32,626 nt of DNA from Pseudomonas huaxiensis (lineage in GTDB: Bacteria; Pseudomonadota; Gammaproteobacteria; Pseudomonadales; Pseudomonadaceae): positions 1 through 32,626 of the forward strand of contig NZ_QKVL01000055.1 of the NCBI RefSeq assembly GCF_003231275.1, read 5' to 3'. Every line of letters begins with the position of its first letter. Within the stretch, counting starts at the first letter, position 1. Below are positions 14,508-21,331 of this stretch, piece by piece. A program made the position numbers and the translations under genes. Below the pieces are notes generated by a model. The model was given only the letters and a program-made list of their open reading frames with translations, had not been told where the DNA came from and did no database searches.

Positions 14508-15311
14508 TCAGACGAAACGGCAGGCGATGGAGCCGAGCATGTCGTAGTCGACATGGAAGGTGTCGCCCGGACGCGCCGCCACCGGACGGGTGAACGAACC
14601 GCCGAGGATGATCTGTCCGGCTTCAAGGGTGACGTCGTACGGCGCCAGCTTGTTGGCCAGCCACGCCACGCCCTTGGCCGGGTGGTTGAGCACCGCGGCG
14701 GAGACGCCGGACTCTTCGATCACGCCGTTGCGGTAGAGCACCGCCGGCACCTTGCGCAGGTCGATATCGGTCGGCCGCACGGGGCGGCCGCCCATGACCA
14801 CGCCGGCGTTGGCGGCGTTGTCCGAGATGGTGTCGAAGACCTTGCGGGTGGCCTGGGTCTGCGGGTCGACCTGCTGGATACGCGCGTCGATGATTTCCAG
14901 TGCCGGAATCACCCACTCGGTGGCGTCGAGCACGTCGAACACGGTGACGTTCGGGCCTTTCAGCGGTTTGCCGAGAATGAACGCCAGCTCCACTTCCACC
15001 CGCGGCACGATGAAGCGCTCGAAGGGGATGTCGGTGCCTTCTTCGAACAGCATGTCGTCGAGCAGCGCGCCGTAGTCGGGCTCGGTGATGTTCGACGACA
15101 CCTGCATGGCGCGGGAGGTCAGGCCGATCTTGTGACCGACCAGCTTGCGCCCGTCCTTGATCTTCTGCGCGACCCAGGCGCGCTGGATGGCGTAGGCGTC
15201 CTCGATGGTGATGGCGGGGTGCTCCAGGGAGAACTGGCGCACCTGTTCGCGGTTGCGTTCGGCCCGGTCCAGTTGGGCCGCGGCGCTGAGGATCTGGCTG
15301 TGGTCGAGCAT
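14508..15311 (-). CDS. hpaH: 2-oxo-hept-4-ene-1,7-dioate hydratase
   Basis: This 267-residue enzyme adds water to 2-oxohept-4-ene-1,7-dioate to give 4-hydroxy-2-oxoheptanedioate. It belongs to the fumarylacetoacetate hydrolase-related hydratases (MhpD/HpaH). Typical segments are ITIEDAYAIQRAWVAQKIKDGRKLVGHKIGLTS near residues 35-67, VPRVEVELAFILGKPL around 100-116 with the metal-binding Glu pair, and GGSFTRPVAARPGDTFHVDY near the C-terminus. The length matches the family (267). It lies between hpaX and hpaI with gaps of 11 and 13 bases, clearly one operon. Confidence 0.94.
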   Translation of the reverse strand: MLDHSQILSAAAQLDRAERNREQVRQFSLEHPAITIEDAYAIQRAWVAQKIKDGRKLVGHKIGLTSRAMQVSSNITEPDYGALLDDMLFEEGTDIPFERFIVPRVEVELAFILGKPLKGPNVTVFDVLDATEWVIPALEIIDARIQQVDPQTQATRKVFDTISDNAANAGVVMGGRPVRPTDIDLRKVPAVLYRNGVIEESGVSAAVLNHPAKGVAWLANKLAPYDVTLEAGQIILGGSFTRPVAARPGDTFHVDYDMLGSIACRFV

Positions 15312-15322
15312 GATCGAATCTC

Positions 15323-16627
15323 TTACTGAGGGTTGACGGTGGCGGCGTTGGTGCGCAGCACCAGCAGGCCGCCGAGTGTGATGAAAACGGCTAGCACGTA
15401 CAGGGCGAGGCTGGCGCTGTGGGTGGTGTCGCGCATCCAGCCGATCAGGTACGGTGCGGCGAACGAAGCGATGCTGCCCAGCGAACTGATCAGGCCGATG
15501 CCCGCCGCCTGGGTGGTGTTGGACAGGAATGCCGGTGGCAATTGCCAGAACATCGGCAGCGCGGCGCTGGCGCCCATGCCGGCGATGATCAGACCGCCCA
15601 TCACCAGGATGGCGTTGTCCGGCGCGATACCGGCCACGGCGATCCCGAAGGCGGACATCAGCAGTGGCACGCAGAGGTGCCAGCGGCGCTCGCGGCGGCG
15701 GCCCGAGGAGCGGCCGCAGGCGATCATGAAGAAGCAGCCCGCCAGGTACGGCACGGCGCTGAGCAGGCCGACGCGGCCGTCGCTGCCGATGCCGGCGCCG
15801 TGGATCAGGGTCGGCATCCAGAAGGCCAGGGTGTTCACCGCCAGCATCACTGCGCAATACACCGCGACCAGCAGCCAGACCCGCACATCGCTGAAAAGGC
15901 CGCCGAAGGAGGTGATCGACTTGCGTTGTTCTTCCTGGTTGAGCTCTTCGCGCAGCCCGCGCTTCTGCTCGTCGCTCAGCCAGCTGACGCTGTTGAAGTT
16001 GTCCGGCAGGCACTTGAGCACTACCAGGCCGAGCAGGATGACGGGAGCGCCTTCAAGCAGGAACATCCACTGCCAGCCGCGCAGGCCGGCGGCGTCATGG
16101 AACAGTTCGAGGATGCCGCCGGACAGCGGGCCGCCGACCACACCGGCCATGGGCACGGCGATCGCGAACAGCGCAGTGATCTGAGCACGGCGTCGGGCCG
16201 GGTACCAACGGTTGAGGTAGACCAGAATGCCCGGGAAGAAGCCGGCCTCGGCCACGCCCAGGAGGAAGCGCAACACATAGAAACCGGTGGAGGTTTCCAC
16301 CAGCAGCATGCTGGTGGACAGGGCGCCCCAGACCACCATCAACGTGGCGATCCAGCGGCGCGGGCCGACACGGTCCAGGGCCATGTTGCTCGGCACGCCG
16401 AACATCGCGTAGGCGATGAAGAACAGGCCGGCACCGAAGCCATACACCGTGTCGCTGAAGTGCAGGTCGGCGCTCATCTGCATCTTGGCGAAGCCAATGT
16501 TGATGCGGTCCAGATGGGCGAACAGGTAACACACCAGCAGCAACGGCATCAGCCGCCAGGTGATGGTGGAGTGGGTCGAGTCTTGACGCCCGAGTGCTAC
16601 GGTATCTGCGGTATTGGCTGTGCTCAT
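15323..16627 (-). CDS. hpaX: MFS transporter, 4-hydroxyphenylacetate permease type
   Basis: This 434-residue transporter has 12 hydrophobic segments and belongs to the anion:cation symporter branch of MFS: LFAHLDRINIGFAKMQM in TM1, GVPSNMALDRVGPRRWIA in loop 2-3, and RFLLGVAEAGFFPGILVYLNRWYPARRRAQ in TM4 and after. HpaX of E. coli, the 4-hydroxyphenylacetate permease, is the expected relative, and location in the hpa operon supports this. It could import 4-hydroxyphenylacetate, homoprotocatechuate or both. The ribosome site is poor and A-rich (a Crc/Hfq-type AANAANAA run), suggesting catabolite repression. Confidence 0.88.
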   Translation of the reverse strand: MSTANTADTVALGRQDSTHSTITWRLMPLLLVCYLFAHLDRINIGFAKMQMSADLHFSDTVYGFGAGLFFIAYAMFGVPSNMALDRVGPRRWIATLMVVWGALSTSMLLVETSTGFYVLRFLLGVAEAGFFPGILVYLNRWYPARRRAQITALFAIAVPMAGVVGGPLSGGILELFHDAAGLRGWQWMFLLEGAPVILLGLVVLKCLPDNFNSVSWLSDEQKRGLREELNQEEQRKSITSFGGLFSDVRVWLLVAVYCAVMLAVNTLAFWMPTLIHGAGIGSDGRVGLLSAVPYLAGCFFMIACGRSSGRRRERRWHLCVPLLMSAFGIAVAGIAPDNAILVMGGLIIAGMGASAALPMFWQLPPAFLSNTTQAAGIGLISSLGSIASFAAPYLIGWMRDTTHSASLALYVLAVFITLGGLLVLRTNAATVNPQ

Positions 16628-16629
16628 GA

Positions 16630-16642
16630 TTTTTTCTTTTTT
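16630..16642 (-). promoter_or_regulatory. A-rich Crc/Hfq-type motif before hpaX
   Basis: The minus strand has an AAAAAAGAAAAAA run just before the hpaX start, which includes AANAANAA. It replaces a normal Shine-Dalgarno sequence. A-rich runs satisfy the motif easily, so this is only suggestive. Confidence 0.35.
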
Positions 16643-16677
16643 GTCAGAGTGGCCGTTGGTGTTACAGGCGGGAGGGT

Positions 16678-17070
16678 TCAGCCCGCCTGGTTGTTGAGAA
16701 ACGCGTGGACGTTGTTCTGCTTGAAGTTCAGTTGCGGGTGCAGCTCGATCATTTCGAACGACAGCGCCAGCAGACGCTCGGCCTGCAGTGCAGCGAAGTG
16801 CTCGGTGATGACCGCGAACAGTTGCTCGGCGACCTGGGTACGGGTTTCCAGATCACGGCCGTGGCCGACTTTCAGGGTCATGTGGACGAAGGCGTAATCG
16901 TGCTTGCCGTCGGCCATGCGCCAGGTGTCCAGGCGCACCGCGCGGCTGCGGATGCCGCCCAGCGGAAACACGCCGCTAGCGCCGAGGGTGGCGTGGACTT
17001 TTTCGAACAGGACGGGCAGGTCGGCCTGTTGTTCGATGTTGTCGGTGATTTCAGCGATGAAGTGCGGCAT
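16678..17070 (-). CDS. hpaF: 5-carboxymethyl-2-hydroxymuconate delta-isomerase
   Basis: This 130-residue enzyme isomerises 5-carboxymethyl-2-hydroxymuconate to 5-oxopent-3-ene-1,2,5-tricarboxylate. It is a member of the tautomerase superfamily, in which Pro2 becomes the N-terminal catalytic base after Met removal (MPHFIAEITDNI). Conserved segments are GVFPLGGIRSRAVR around residues 34-47 and FVHMTLKVGHGRD around 62-74. The length is normal for HpaF/CHMI (about 126-130). GGAG lies 9 bases before the ATG. It sits between hpaD and hpaX in the operon. Confidence 0.92.
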   Translation of the reverse strand: MPHFIAEITDNIEQQADLPVLFEKVHATLGASGVFPLGGIRSRAVRLDTWRMADGKHDYAFVHMTLKVGHGRDLETRTQVAEQLFAVITEHFAALQAERLLALSFEMIELHPQLNFKQNNVHAFLNNQAG

Positions 17071-17092
17071 TTTCTAAGACTCCTTCGTCGTA

Positions 17093-17189
17093 AAGTTTCA
17101 AGCTGCAAGCGGCAGGAAGGGTTGGCGTTGATGGCAACGGCGCCGCAAGTCGCTCTTTCTTGCAGCTTCAAACTTGCAGCTCAAAGCTG
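17093..17189. repeat. Imperfect inverted repeat between hpaD and hpaF
   Basis: AAGTTTCAAGCTGCAAG (17093-17109) pairs with CTTGCAGCTTCAAACTT (17159-17175) with one mismatch. A second copy of the CTTGCAGCT core follows immediately (17173-17181) with AGCTC-AA-AGCTGC. The gene gap of 121 bases is filled by it. It resembles a short intergenic repeat and may form an mRNA hairpin within the operon. Confidence 0.6.
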
Positions 17190-17191
17190 CT

Positions 17192-18049
17192 TCAAACCGG
17201 GAAGATTGCGTTGATCTGGCCAGTGCCGGAGCTGCCAAAGGCTTCGGTCAGGACTTCCACCGGCTTGTCGTAGTCGGCGCCGCCGAGCAGGCCGAGCAGC
17301 ATTGCGGTGTCGTGCATGCCGCCTTCGCCGTAGCAGTGCGCGGCGTAGTCGGGGAGCATTGCGCAGAATTCCTTGAAGCGACCTTGCTTCCACAGCTCCA
17401 CCACGCGCATGTCGACTTGCTTGTCGAACTCGCGGGTCCAGTTGTGAATGTTGGCTTCGGCGTTGCGGTCGTCGGAGAAGCGGTGGGACAGGGAGCCTGA
17501 GGCCAGCACCAGCACCTTGCGGTCGCTCTTTTCGATGGCGCGGCGTACGGCGGCGCCGAAGGCCAGGCTGTCTTCGAGGCGGTGCCAGGCGCACCAGGCG
17601 GCGATGGACACCACCTTCAGGCGCTCGCTTTCCGGTACGCCCATGTGCATGTAGCGCATCGGTACCAGGGTGCCGTATTCCAGTTCCAGGCTCGGAATGT
17701 TGTGGGCCTGGGTACGCACGCCGGCGGCGTTGGCCTCGACGGCGATCAGTTCGCCCAGCTCGGGGCAGCCGGGGTATTCGAATTCCATGTCCTTGATGAA
17801 ATGCGGCAGCTCGTTGCTGGTGTAGACACCTTTGAAGTGCTCGCCACAGTTGATGTGGTAGGCGCTGTTGACCAGCCAGTGCACATCGAACACCACTGCG
17901 GTGTCGGCGCCCAGCTCGCGGGCCCGGCGACCGATTTCCTTGTGCCCGGCGATGGCCGCTTCACGGCAGCCGTGGTGCTTGCCCGGCAGTTCGGACAGGT
18001 ACATCGAGGGGACGTGGCAGACTTTGGCTGCCAGGACGACTTCGCCCAT
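17192..18049 (-). CDS. hpaD: 3,4-dihydroxyphenylacetate 2,3-dioxygenase
   Basis: This 285-residue extradiol dioxygenase opens the ring of homoprotocatechuate with O2 to give 5-carboxymethyl-2-hydroxymuconate semialdehyde. It belongs to the class III (LigB-type) family. Iron-ligand candidates are His12 in KVCHVPSMY, His57 in VFDVHWLV and the Glu in SLELEYGTLVP. SGSLSHRFSDDRNAE near residue 180 carries a conserved active-site His. The start at ATG 18049 follows AGGAG with 7 bases spacing; a longer reading frame upstream is composed of REP sequence and is rejected. A 214-base gap with REP hairpins separates it from hpaE. Confidence 0.94.
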   Translation of the reverse strand: MGEVVLAAKVCHVPSMYLSELPGKHHGCREAAIAGHKEIGRRARELGADTAVVFDVHWLVNSAYHINCGEHFKGVYTSNELPHFIKDMEFEYPGCPELGELIAVEANAAGVRTQAHNIPSLELEYGTLVPMRYMHMGVPESERLKVVSIAAWCAWHRLEDSLAFGAAVRRAIEKSDRKVLVLASGSLSHRFSDDRNAEANIHNWTREFDKQVDMRVVELWKQGRFKEFCAMLPDYAAHCYGEGGMHDTAMLLGLLGGADYDKPVEVLTEAFGSSGTGQINAIFPV

Positions 18050-18068
18050 GATGGAACTCCTGATTCTG

Positions 18069-18079
18069 TTGTTCTTCTT
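18069..18079 (-). promoter_or_regulatory. Overlapping Crc/Hfq-type motifs before hpaD
   Basis: The minus strand reads AAGAAGAACAA, which contains two overlapping AANAANAA motifs, 20 bases before the hpaD ATG and next to its AGGAG. This would place the ring-cleavage step under catabolite repression. Confidence 0.4.
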
Positions 18080-18100
18080 TTGTTCTCGCGCTGCAGTTCC

Positions 18101-18220
18101 CCTGTGGGAGCGAGCTTGCTCGCGAACGACCGCAAAGCGGTCGCAAATCCAACACCGATTTGGGGCTGCTGCGCAGCCCTTCGCGACGGTCCGGCGTCCC
18201 GGCAAGCTCGCTCCCACAGG
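18101..18220. repeat. REP-type element with nested hairpins inside the hpa operon
   Basis: Arms CCTGTGGGAGCGAGCTTGC (18101-18119) and its exact complement (18202-18220) enclose two further perfect hairpins: GACCGC-AAA-GCGGTC (18128-18142) and GGGCTGC-TGC-GCAGCCC (18163-18179). This fills the hpaE-hpaD gap. Such structures can block exonucleases or terminate weakly, so expression of hpaG1G2E may differ from that of hpaDFXHI. Confidence 0.85.
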
Positions 18221-18263
18221 TACAGCTCACAGATCCTGTTTCAGCCCAAGGGCCGAAGCGGAA

Positions 18264-19724
18264 TCACACACCCCAACGCGGAATGTGGTGGCTTCCCATC
18301 GAGATGCACACGTTCTTGATCTCGGCGAACACTTCGAAGCTGTACTGACCGCCTTCGCGACCGGTACCCGAGCCCTTCACACCGCCGAACGGCTGGCGCA
18401 GGTCGCGTACGTTTTGGCTGTTGATGAACACCATGCCGGCTTCAATGCCGCGGGCCAGGCGGTGGGCCTTGCCGATGTCCTGGGTCCAGATGTACGAAGC
18501 CAGGCCGTATTCGGTGTCGTTGGCCAGTTGCAGCGCTTCGGCTTCGTCCTTGAACGGGATCAGGCAGACCACCGGGCCAAAGATTTCTTCCTGGGCGATG
18601 CGCATCTTGTTGTTCACGTCAGCGAACACGGTCGGCTGGATGAACTGACCTTTGGCCAGGTGCGCCGGCAGGTTGGCCGGACGCTCCAGTCCACCGGCGA
18701 GCAGGGTGGCGCCTTCCTCGATACCGATGCGGATATAGCCGGTCACTTTGTCGTAGTGGGCCTGGGTGATCATCGAGCCGACCTGGGTTTTCGGGTCGGT
18801 CGGGTCACCGACGATCAGGCGCTTGGCGCGGGCGGCGAATTCAGCGACGAACTGCGGGTACACGCTTTCCTGGATGAAGATCCGGCTACCGGCGGTGCAG
18901 CGTTCGCCGTTCAGCGAGAAGATGGTGAACAGGGCGGCGTCCAGCGCGCGCTCCAGGTCGGCATCTTCGAAGATCAGCACCGGCGACTTGCCGCCCAGTT
19001 CCATCGAGTACTTTTTCAGGCCGGCGGTCTGCATGATCTTCTTGCCGGTGGCGGTGCCGCCTGTGAAGGAAATCGCCCGCACGTCCGGGTGACGGACCAG
19101 CGCGTCGCCGGCAGTGGCGCCGTAGCCCTGGATCACGTTCAGCACGCCGTTGGGGATGCCAGCTTCAACGGCCAGGCGACCCAGCTCGTTGGCGGTCAGC
19201 GGCGACAGTTCGCTCATCTTCAGCACCGCGGTGTTGCCCAGTGCCAGGCACGGCGCGGTCTTCCAGGTGGCGGTCATGAACGGCACGTTCCACGGCGACA
19301 CCAGGCCACACACACCTACCGGCTGGTACAGGGTGTAGTTGAGCATCTGGTCGTCGACCGGGTAGGTGTGGCCGTCCATGCGGGTGCAGACTTCGGCGAA
19401 GAAATCGAAGTTGTGCGAGGCACGCGGGATCAGCACGTTCTTGGTCTGGTGGATCGGCAGGCCGGTGTCGAGGGTTTCCAGTTCGGCCAGTTTCGGCACG
19501 TTCTGCTCGATCAACTCGCCCAGCTTGCGCATCAGGCGGGCGCGTTCCTTGGCCGGGGTGTTGGCCCATTTCGGGAAGGCTTCTTTCGCCGCGGCAACGG
19601 CCTGGGCGACTTCCTCGGCACCGCCGCTGGCAACTTCGCCGATGGCTTCGCCAGTGGCCGGGTTGTAGTTGACGAAGGTGTCTTTGCTTTCGACCTCACG
19701 GCCGTTGATCCAGTGCTTGATCAT
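18264..19724 (-). CDS. hpaE: 5-carboxymethyl-2-hydroxymuconate semialdehyde dehydrogenase
   Basis: This 486-residue NAD-dependent aldehyde dehydrogenase oxidises the ring-cleavage semialdehyde to 5-carboxymethyl-2-hydroxymuconate. Family motifs are all present: SPWNVPFM around residues 143-150, FTGGTATGKKIM (220-231) in the NAD site, MELGGKSP with catalytic Glu242, and NGERCTAGSRIFI with nucleophile Cys276. The start at MIKHWINGRE is preferred because AGAGG lies 10 bases before it; a start three codons earlier would overlap hpaG2 by 4 bases (ATGA) and is possible. The length matches HpaE proteins (486-488). It follows hpaG2 directly. Confidence 0.94.
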   Translation of the reverse strand: MIKHWINGREVESKDTFVNYNPATGEAIGEVASGGAEEVAQAVAAAKEAFPKWANTPAKERARLMRKLGELIEQNVPKLAELETLDTGLPIHQTKNVLIPRASHNFDFFAEVCTRMDGHTYPVDDQMLNYTLYQPVGVCGLVSPWNVPFMTATWKTAPCLALGNTAVLKMSELSPLTANELGRLAVEAGIPNGVLNVIQGYGATAGDALVRHPDVRAISFTGGTATGKKIMQTAGLKKYSMELGGKSPVLIFEDADLERALDAALFTIFSLNGERCTAGSRIFIQESVYPQFVAEFAARAKRLIVGDPTDPKTQVGSMITQAHYDKVTGYIRIGIEEGATLLAGGLERPANLPAHLAKGQFIQPTVFADVNNKMRIAQEEIFGPVVCLIPFKDEAEALQLANDTEYGLASYIWTQDIGKAHRLARGIEAGMVFINSQNVRDLRQPFGGVKGSGTGREGGQYSFEVFAEIKNVCISMGSHHIPRWGV

Positions 19725-19729
19725 GTCGC

Positions 19730-20503
19730 TCATGCCTCTTTGTTGTACTGAGCGAAGAACTCGGCTTCGCTGACGATTCGGTTGACCAGACGGCCCACGC
19801 CTTCCACTTCCACGACCACTTCATCACCCGGCACCACGTCGGCCAGGCCTTCCGGCGTGCCGGTGGCGATCATGTCGCCCGGTTGCAGAGTCATGAAGCT
19901 GGACAGGTATTCGATCAGGTAAGGGATGTCGAAAATCATGTCCGCGGTGGTGCCTTCCTGTTTCAGCTCACCGTTGATCCAGGTGCGCAGGGTCAGCTTC
20001 GTCGGGTCTGGCACGTCGGCCACATCGACGATCCACGGGCCGACCGGGGTGGTGGCGTCACGGTTCTTCACCCGCAGGTTGGGGCGGTAGTAGTTCTCGA
20101 GGTAATCGCGGATGGCGTAGTCGTTGCACACGGTGTAGCCGGCCAGGTACTCCAGGGCGTCCTCGCGCTTGACGTTGCGCGCCGGCTTGCCGATCACGGC
20201 CACCAGTTCGCACTCGTAGTGCATGTACTTGATGTTGTCCGGGCGCCAGGTGATCTGGTTGTGGCCGGTGTAGGTGCCTGGCGATTTGACGAACGCCAGC
20301 GGCTCGGTCGGCGGCGCGAAGGCCAGCTCGGCGGCGTGGTCGGCGTAGTTCAGGCCCAGGGCGAACATGCTGCCGGTGGCAGGTGGCAACCACTCCACCT
20401 GGTCTTCGGCAATCAGGCGGCCATCGGCCAGGCGCACAGCGTTGTCGGCTTCGACGGTGACCGCGTGGACATCGCCCTGGAAACGGATACGAGCGTGTTT
20501 CAT
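19730..20503 (-). CDS. hpaG2: HpaG2: 4-hydroxyphenylacetate degradation isomerase/decarboxylase, C-terminal-type subunit
   Basis: This 257-residue member of the fumarylacetoacetate hydrolase family corresponds to the C-terminal half of the fused E. coli HpaG. It takes part in decarboxylating 5-oxopent-3-ene-1,2,5-tricarboxylate and isomerising the product. The fold is seen in FALGLNYADHAAELAFAPP (about residues 47-65), MHYECELVAVIGKPARNV (metal-binding Glu pair, about 94-111) and GDMIATGTPEGLADVVPGD (about 209-227). Its ATG overlaps the hpaG1 stop by one base (ATGATG-like TGATG junction), so the two subunits are translationally coupled. The division of activities between G1 and G2 is not readable from sequence. 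Confidence 0.93.
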   Translation of the reverse strand: MKHARIRFQGDVHAVTVEADNAVRLADGRLIAEDQVEWLPPATGSMFALGLNYADHAAELAFAPPTEPLAFVKSPGTYTGHNQITWRPDNIKYMHYECELVAVIGKPARNVKREDALEYLAGYTVCNDYAIRDYLENYYRPNLRVKNRDATTPVGPWIVDVADVPDPTKLTLRTWINGELKQEGTTADMIFDIPYLIEYLSSFMTLQPGDMIATGTPEGLADVVPGDEVVVEVEGVGRLVNRIVSEAEFFAQYNKEA

Positions 20504-21174
20504 CAGTGCGACTCCTCCTCGGCAACGATGGGGTTGGCCAGGCGGCCCAATCCGGTGATTTCGATTTCGACGTGGTCGCCCGGCTTGACGTCGGCGCGGC
20601 CTTCAGGGGTGCCGGTGATCAGCACATCACCTTCATGCAGGGTCATGAATTCGGTGATTTCCGCGATCAGTTGCGGGATCCCGCGCACCAGGTTGGCGGT
20701 GCTGTTCTGCTGGCGGACTTCGCCGTTGATGAACAGGCGGATGTCCAGGCTGTGCGGGTCGGCGATCTGCTCGACGGGCACCAGTTCCGGGCCGATCACG
20801 CAGAAACCGTCGCGGCATTTGGCCTTGACCGCCGGGCGGTAGTAGCTCTCTTCCGGCAGGCTGAACTCGTTGACGATGGTGAAACCGGCAACGTGTTCCA
20901 GGGCCTGCTCGGCGCTGACGCGGCTGGCGCGCTTGCCGATGACCACGCCCAGTGCCGGACCGGCCTGCAGGTGTTCGACGCCCTTTGGATAGATGACCGG
21001 CTGACCGTGGCCATTGCGGGTGTTGGGGGTCTTGATGAACAGCACCGGCTTGACCGGTGGCTTCTGGTACGGCGCCTGTTCGAATTCGGCGAGACGCTGT
21101 TCCAGCAGACCCTTGTAGTTCAGCGCAACGCCGAACAGGGTGCCGGTGGCAGCGTCATGCAGGGCACGGCTCAT
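20503..21174 (-). CDS. hpaG1: HpaG1: 4-hydroxyphenylacetate degradation isomerase/decarboxylase, N-terminal-type subunit
   Basis: This 223-residue FAH-family protein corresponds to the N-terminal half of E. coli HpaG. Segments include TLFGVALNYKGLLEQRLAEF (about residues 12-31), KPVLFIKTPNTRNGHGQPV (about 42-60) and GDVLITGTPEGRADVKPGDHVEIEI near the C-terminus. The ATG at 21174 follows GGAGAAG with a good spacing; a nine-codon upstream extension is rejected. It is the first gene of the operon, immediately downstream of a promoter whose start region is covered by a HpaR-type operator. It is encoded separately from hpaG2, unlike the single fused E. coli gene. Confidence 0.92.
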   Translation of the reverse strand: MSRALHDAATGTLFGVALNYKGLLEQRLAEFEQAPYQKPPVKPVLFIKTPNTRNGHGQPVIYPKGVEHLQAGPALGVVIGKRASRVSAEQALEHVAGFTIVNEFSLPEESYYRPAVKAKCRDGFCVIGPELVPVEQIADPHSLDIRLFINGEVRQQNSTANLVRGIPQLIAEITEFMTLHEGDVLITGTPEGRADVKPGDHVEIEITGLGRLANPIVAEEESH

Positions 21175-21223
21175 GCTCTTCTCCTGGCAAGGGCAGGGCA
21201 TCGGGCGCCCCGCGGGAATAATT

Positions 21224-21237
21224 GTTAATGTGTTAAC
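21224..21237. promoter_or_regulatory. HpaR operator at the hpaG1 promoter
   Basis: GTTAATGTGTTAAC differs from the hpaR upstream site at one base. It lies immediately downstream of the predicted -10 of the hpaG1 promoter, across the likely start point, where a bound repressor would block transcription. Confidence 0.72.
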
Positions 21238-21266
21238 GTTATAATTAAGATGTTAATGAAATGCAA
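21238..21266 (-). promoter_or_regulatory. Candidate sigma-70 promoter of the hpaG1 operon
   Basis: On the minus strand TTGCAT (21266-21261) and TATAAC (21243-21238) are 17 bases apart. The -10 matches the consensus at five of six positions; the -35 is weak, fitting a promoter needing an activator such as HpaA. Transcription would start near 21231, within the HpaR site. Confidence 0.55.
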
Positions 21267-21304
21267 GCTGCCGTTTCATCCGTGCAGCGGTAAGCTGCGC
21301 GCAG

Positions 21305-21312
21305 AACAACAA
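21305..21312 (+). promoter_or_regulatory. Crc/Hfq-type AANAANAA motif before hpaA
   Basis: AACAACAA lies 19 bases before the hpaA ATG in place of a strong ribosome site. It would let Hfq/Crc block synthesis of the activator in rich carbon conditions. It is the same octamer as at 3161 and 4304. Confidence 0.45.
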
Positions 21313-21331
21313 GCGGTACGGGTACAGAGCC

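Noticed and set aside
15419..16897. 492-residue plus-strand open frame opposite hpaX and hpaF
   Set aside because: Mirror frame of two recognised genes; composition is that of an antisense shadow.
17868..19751. 627-residue plus-strand open frame across hpaD and hpaE
   Set aside because: It crosses two real genes and a REP element on the other strand; no domain is recognised.
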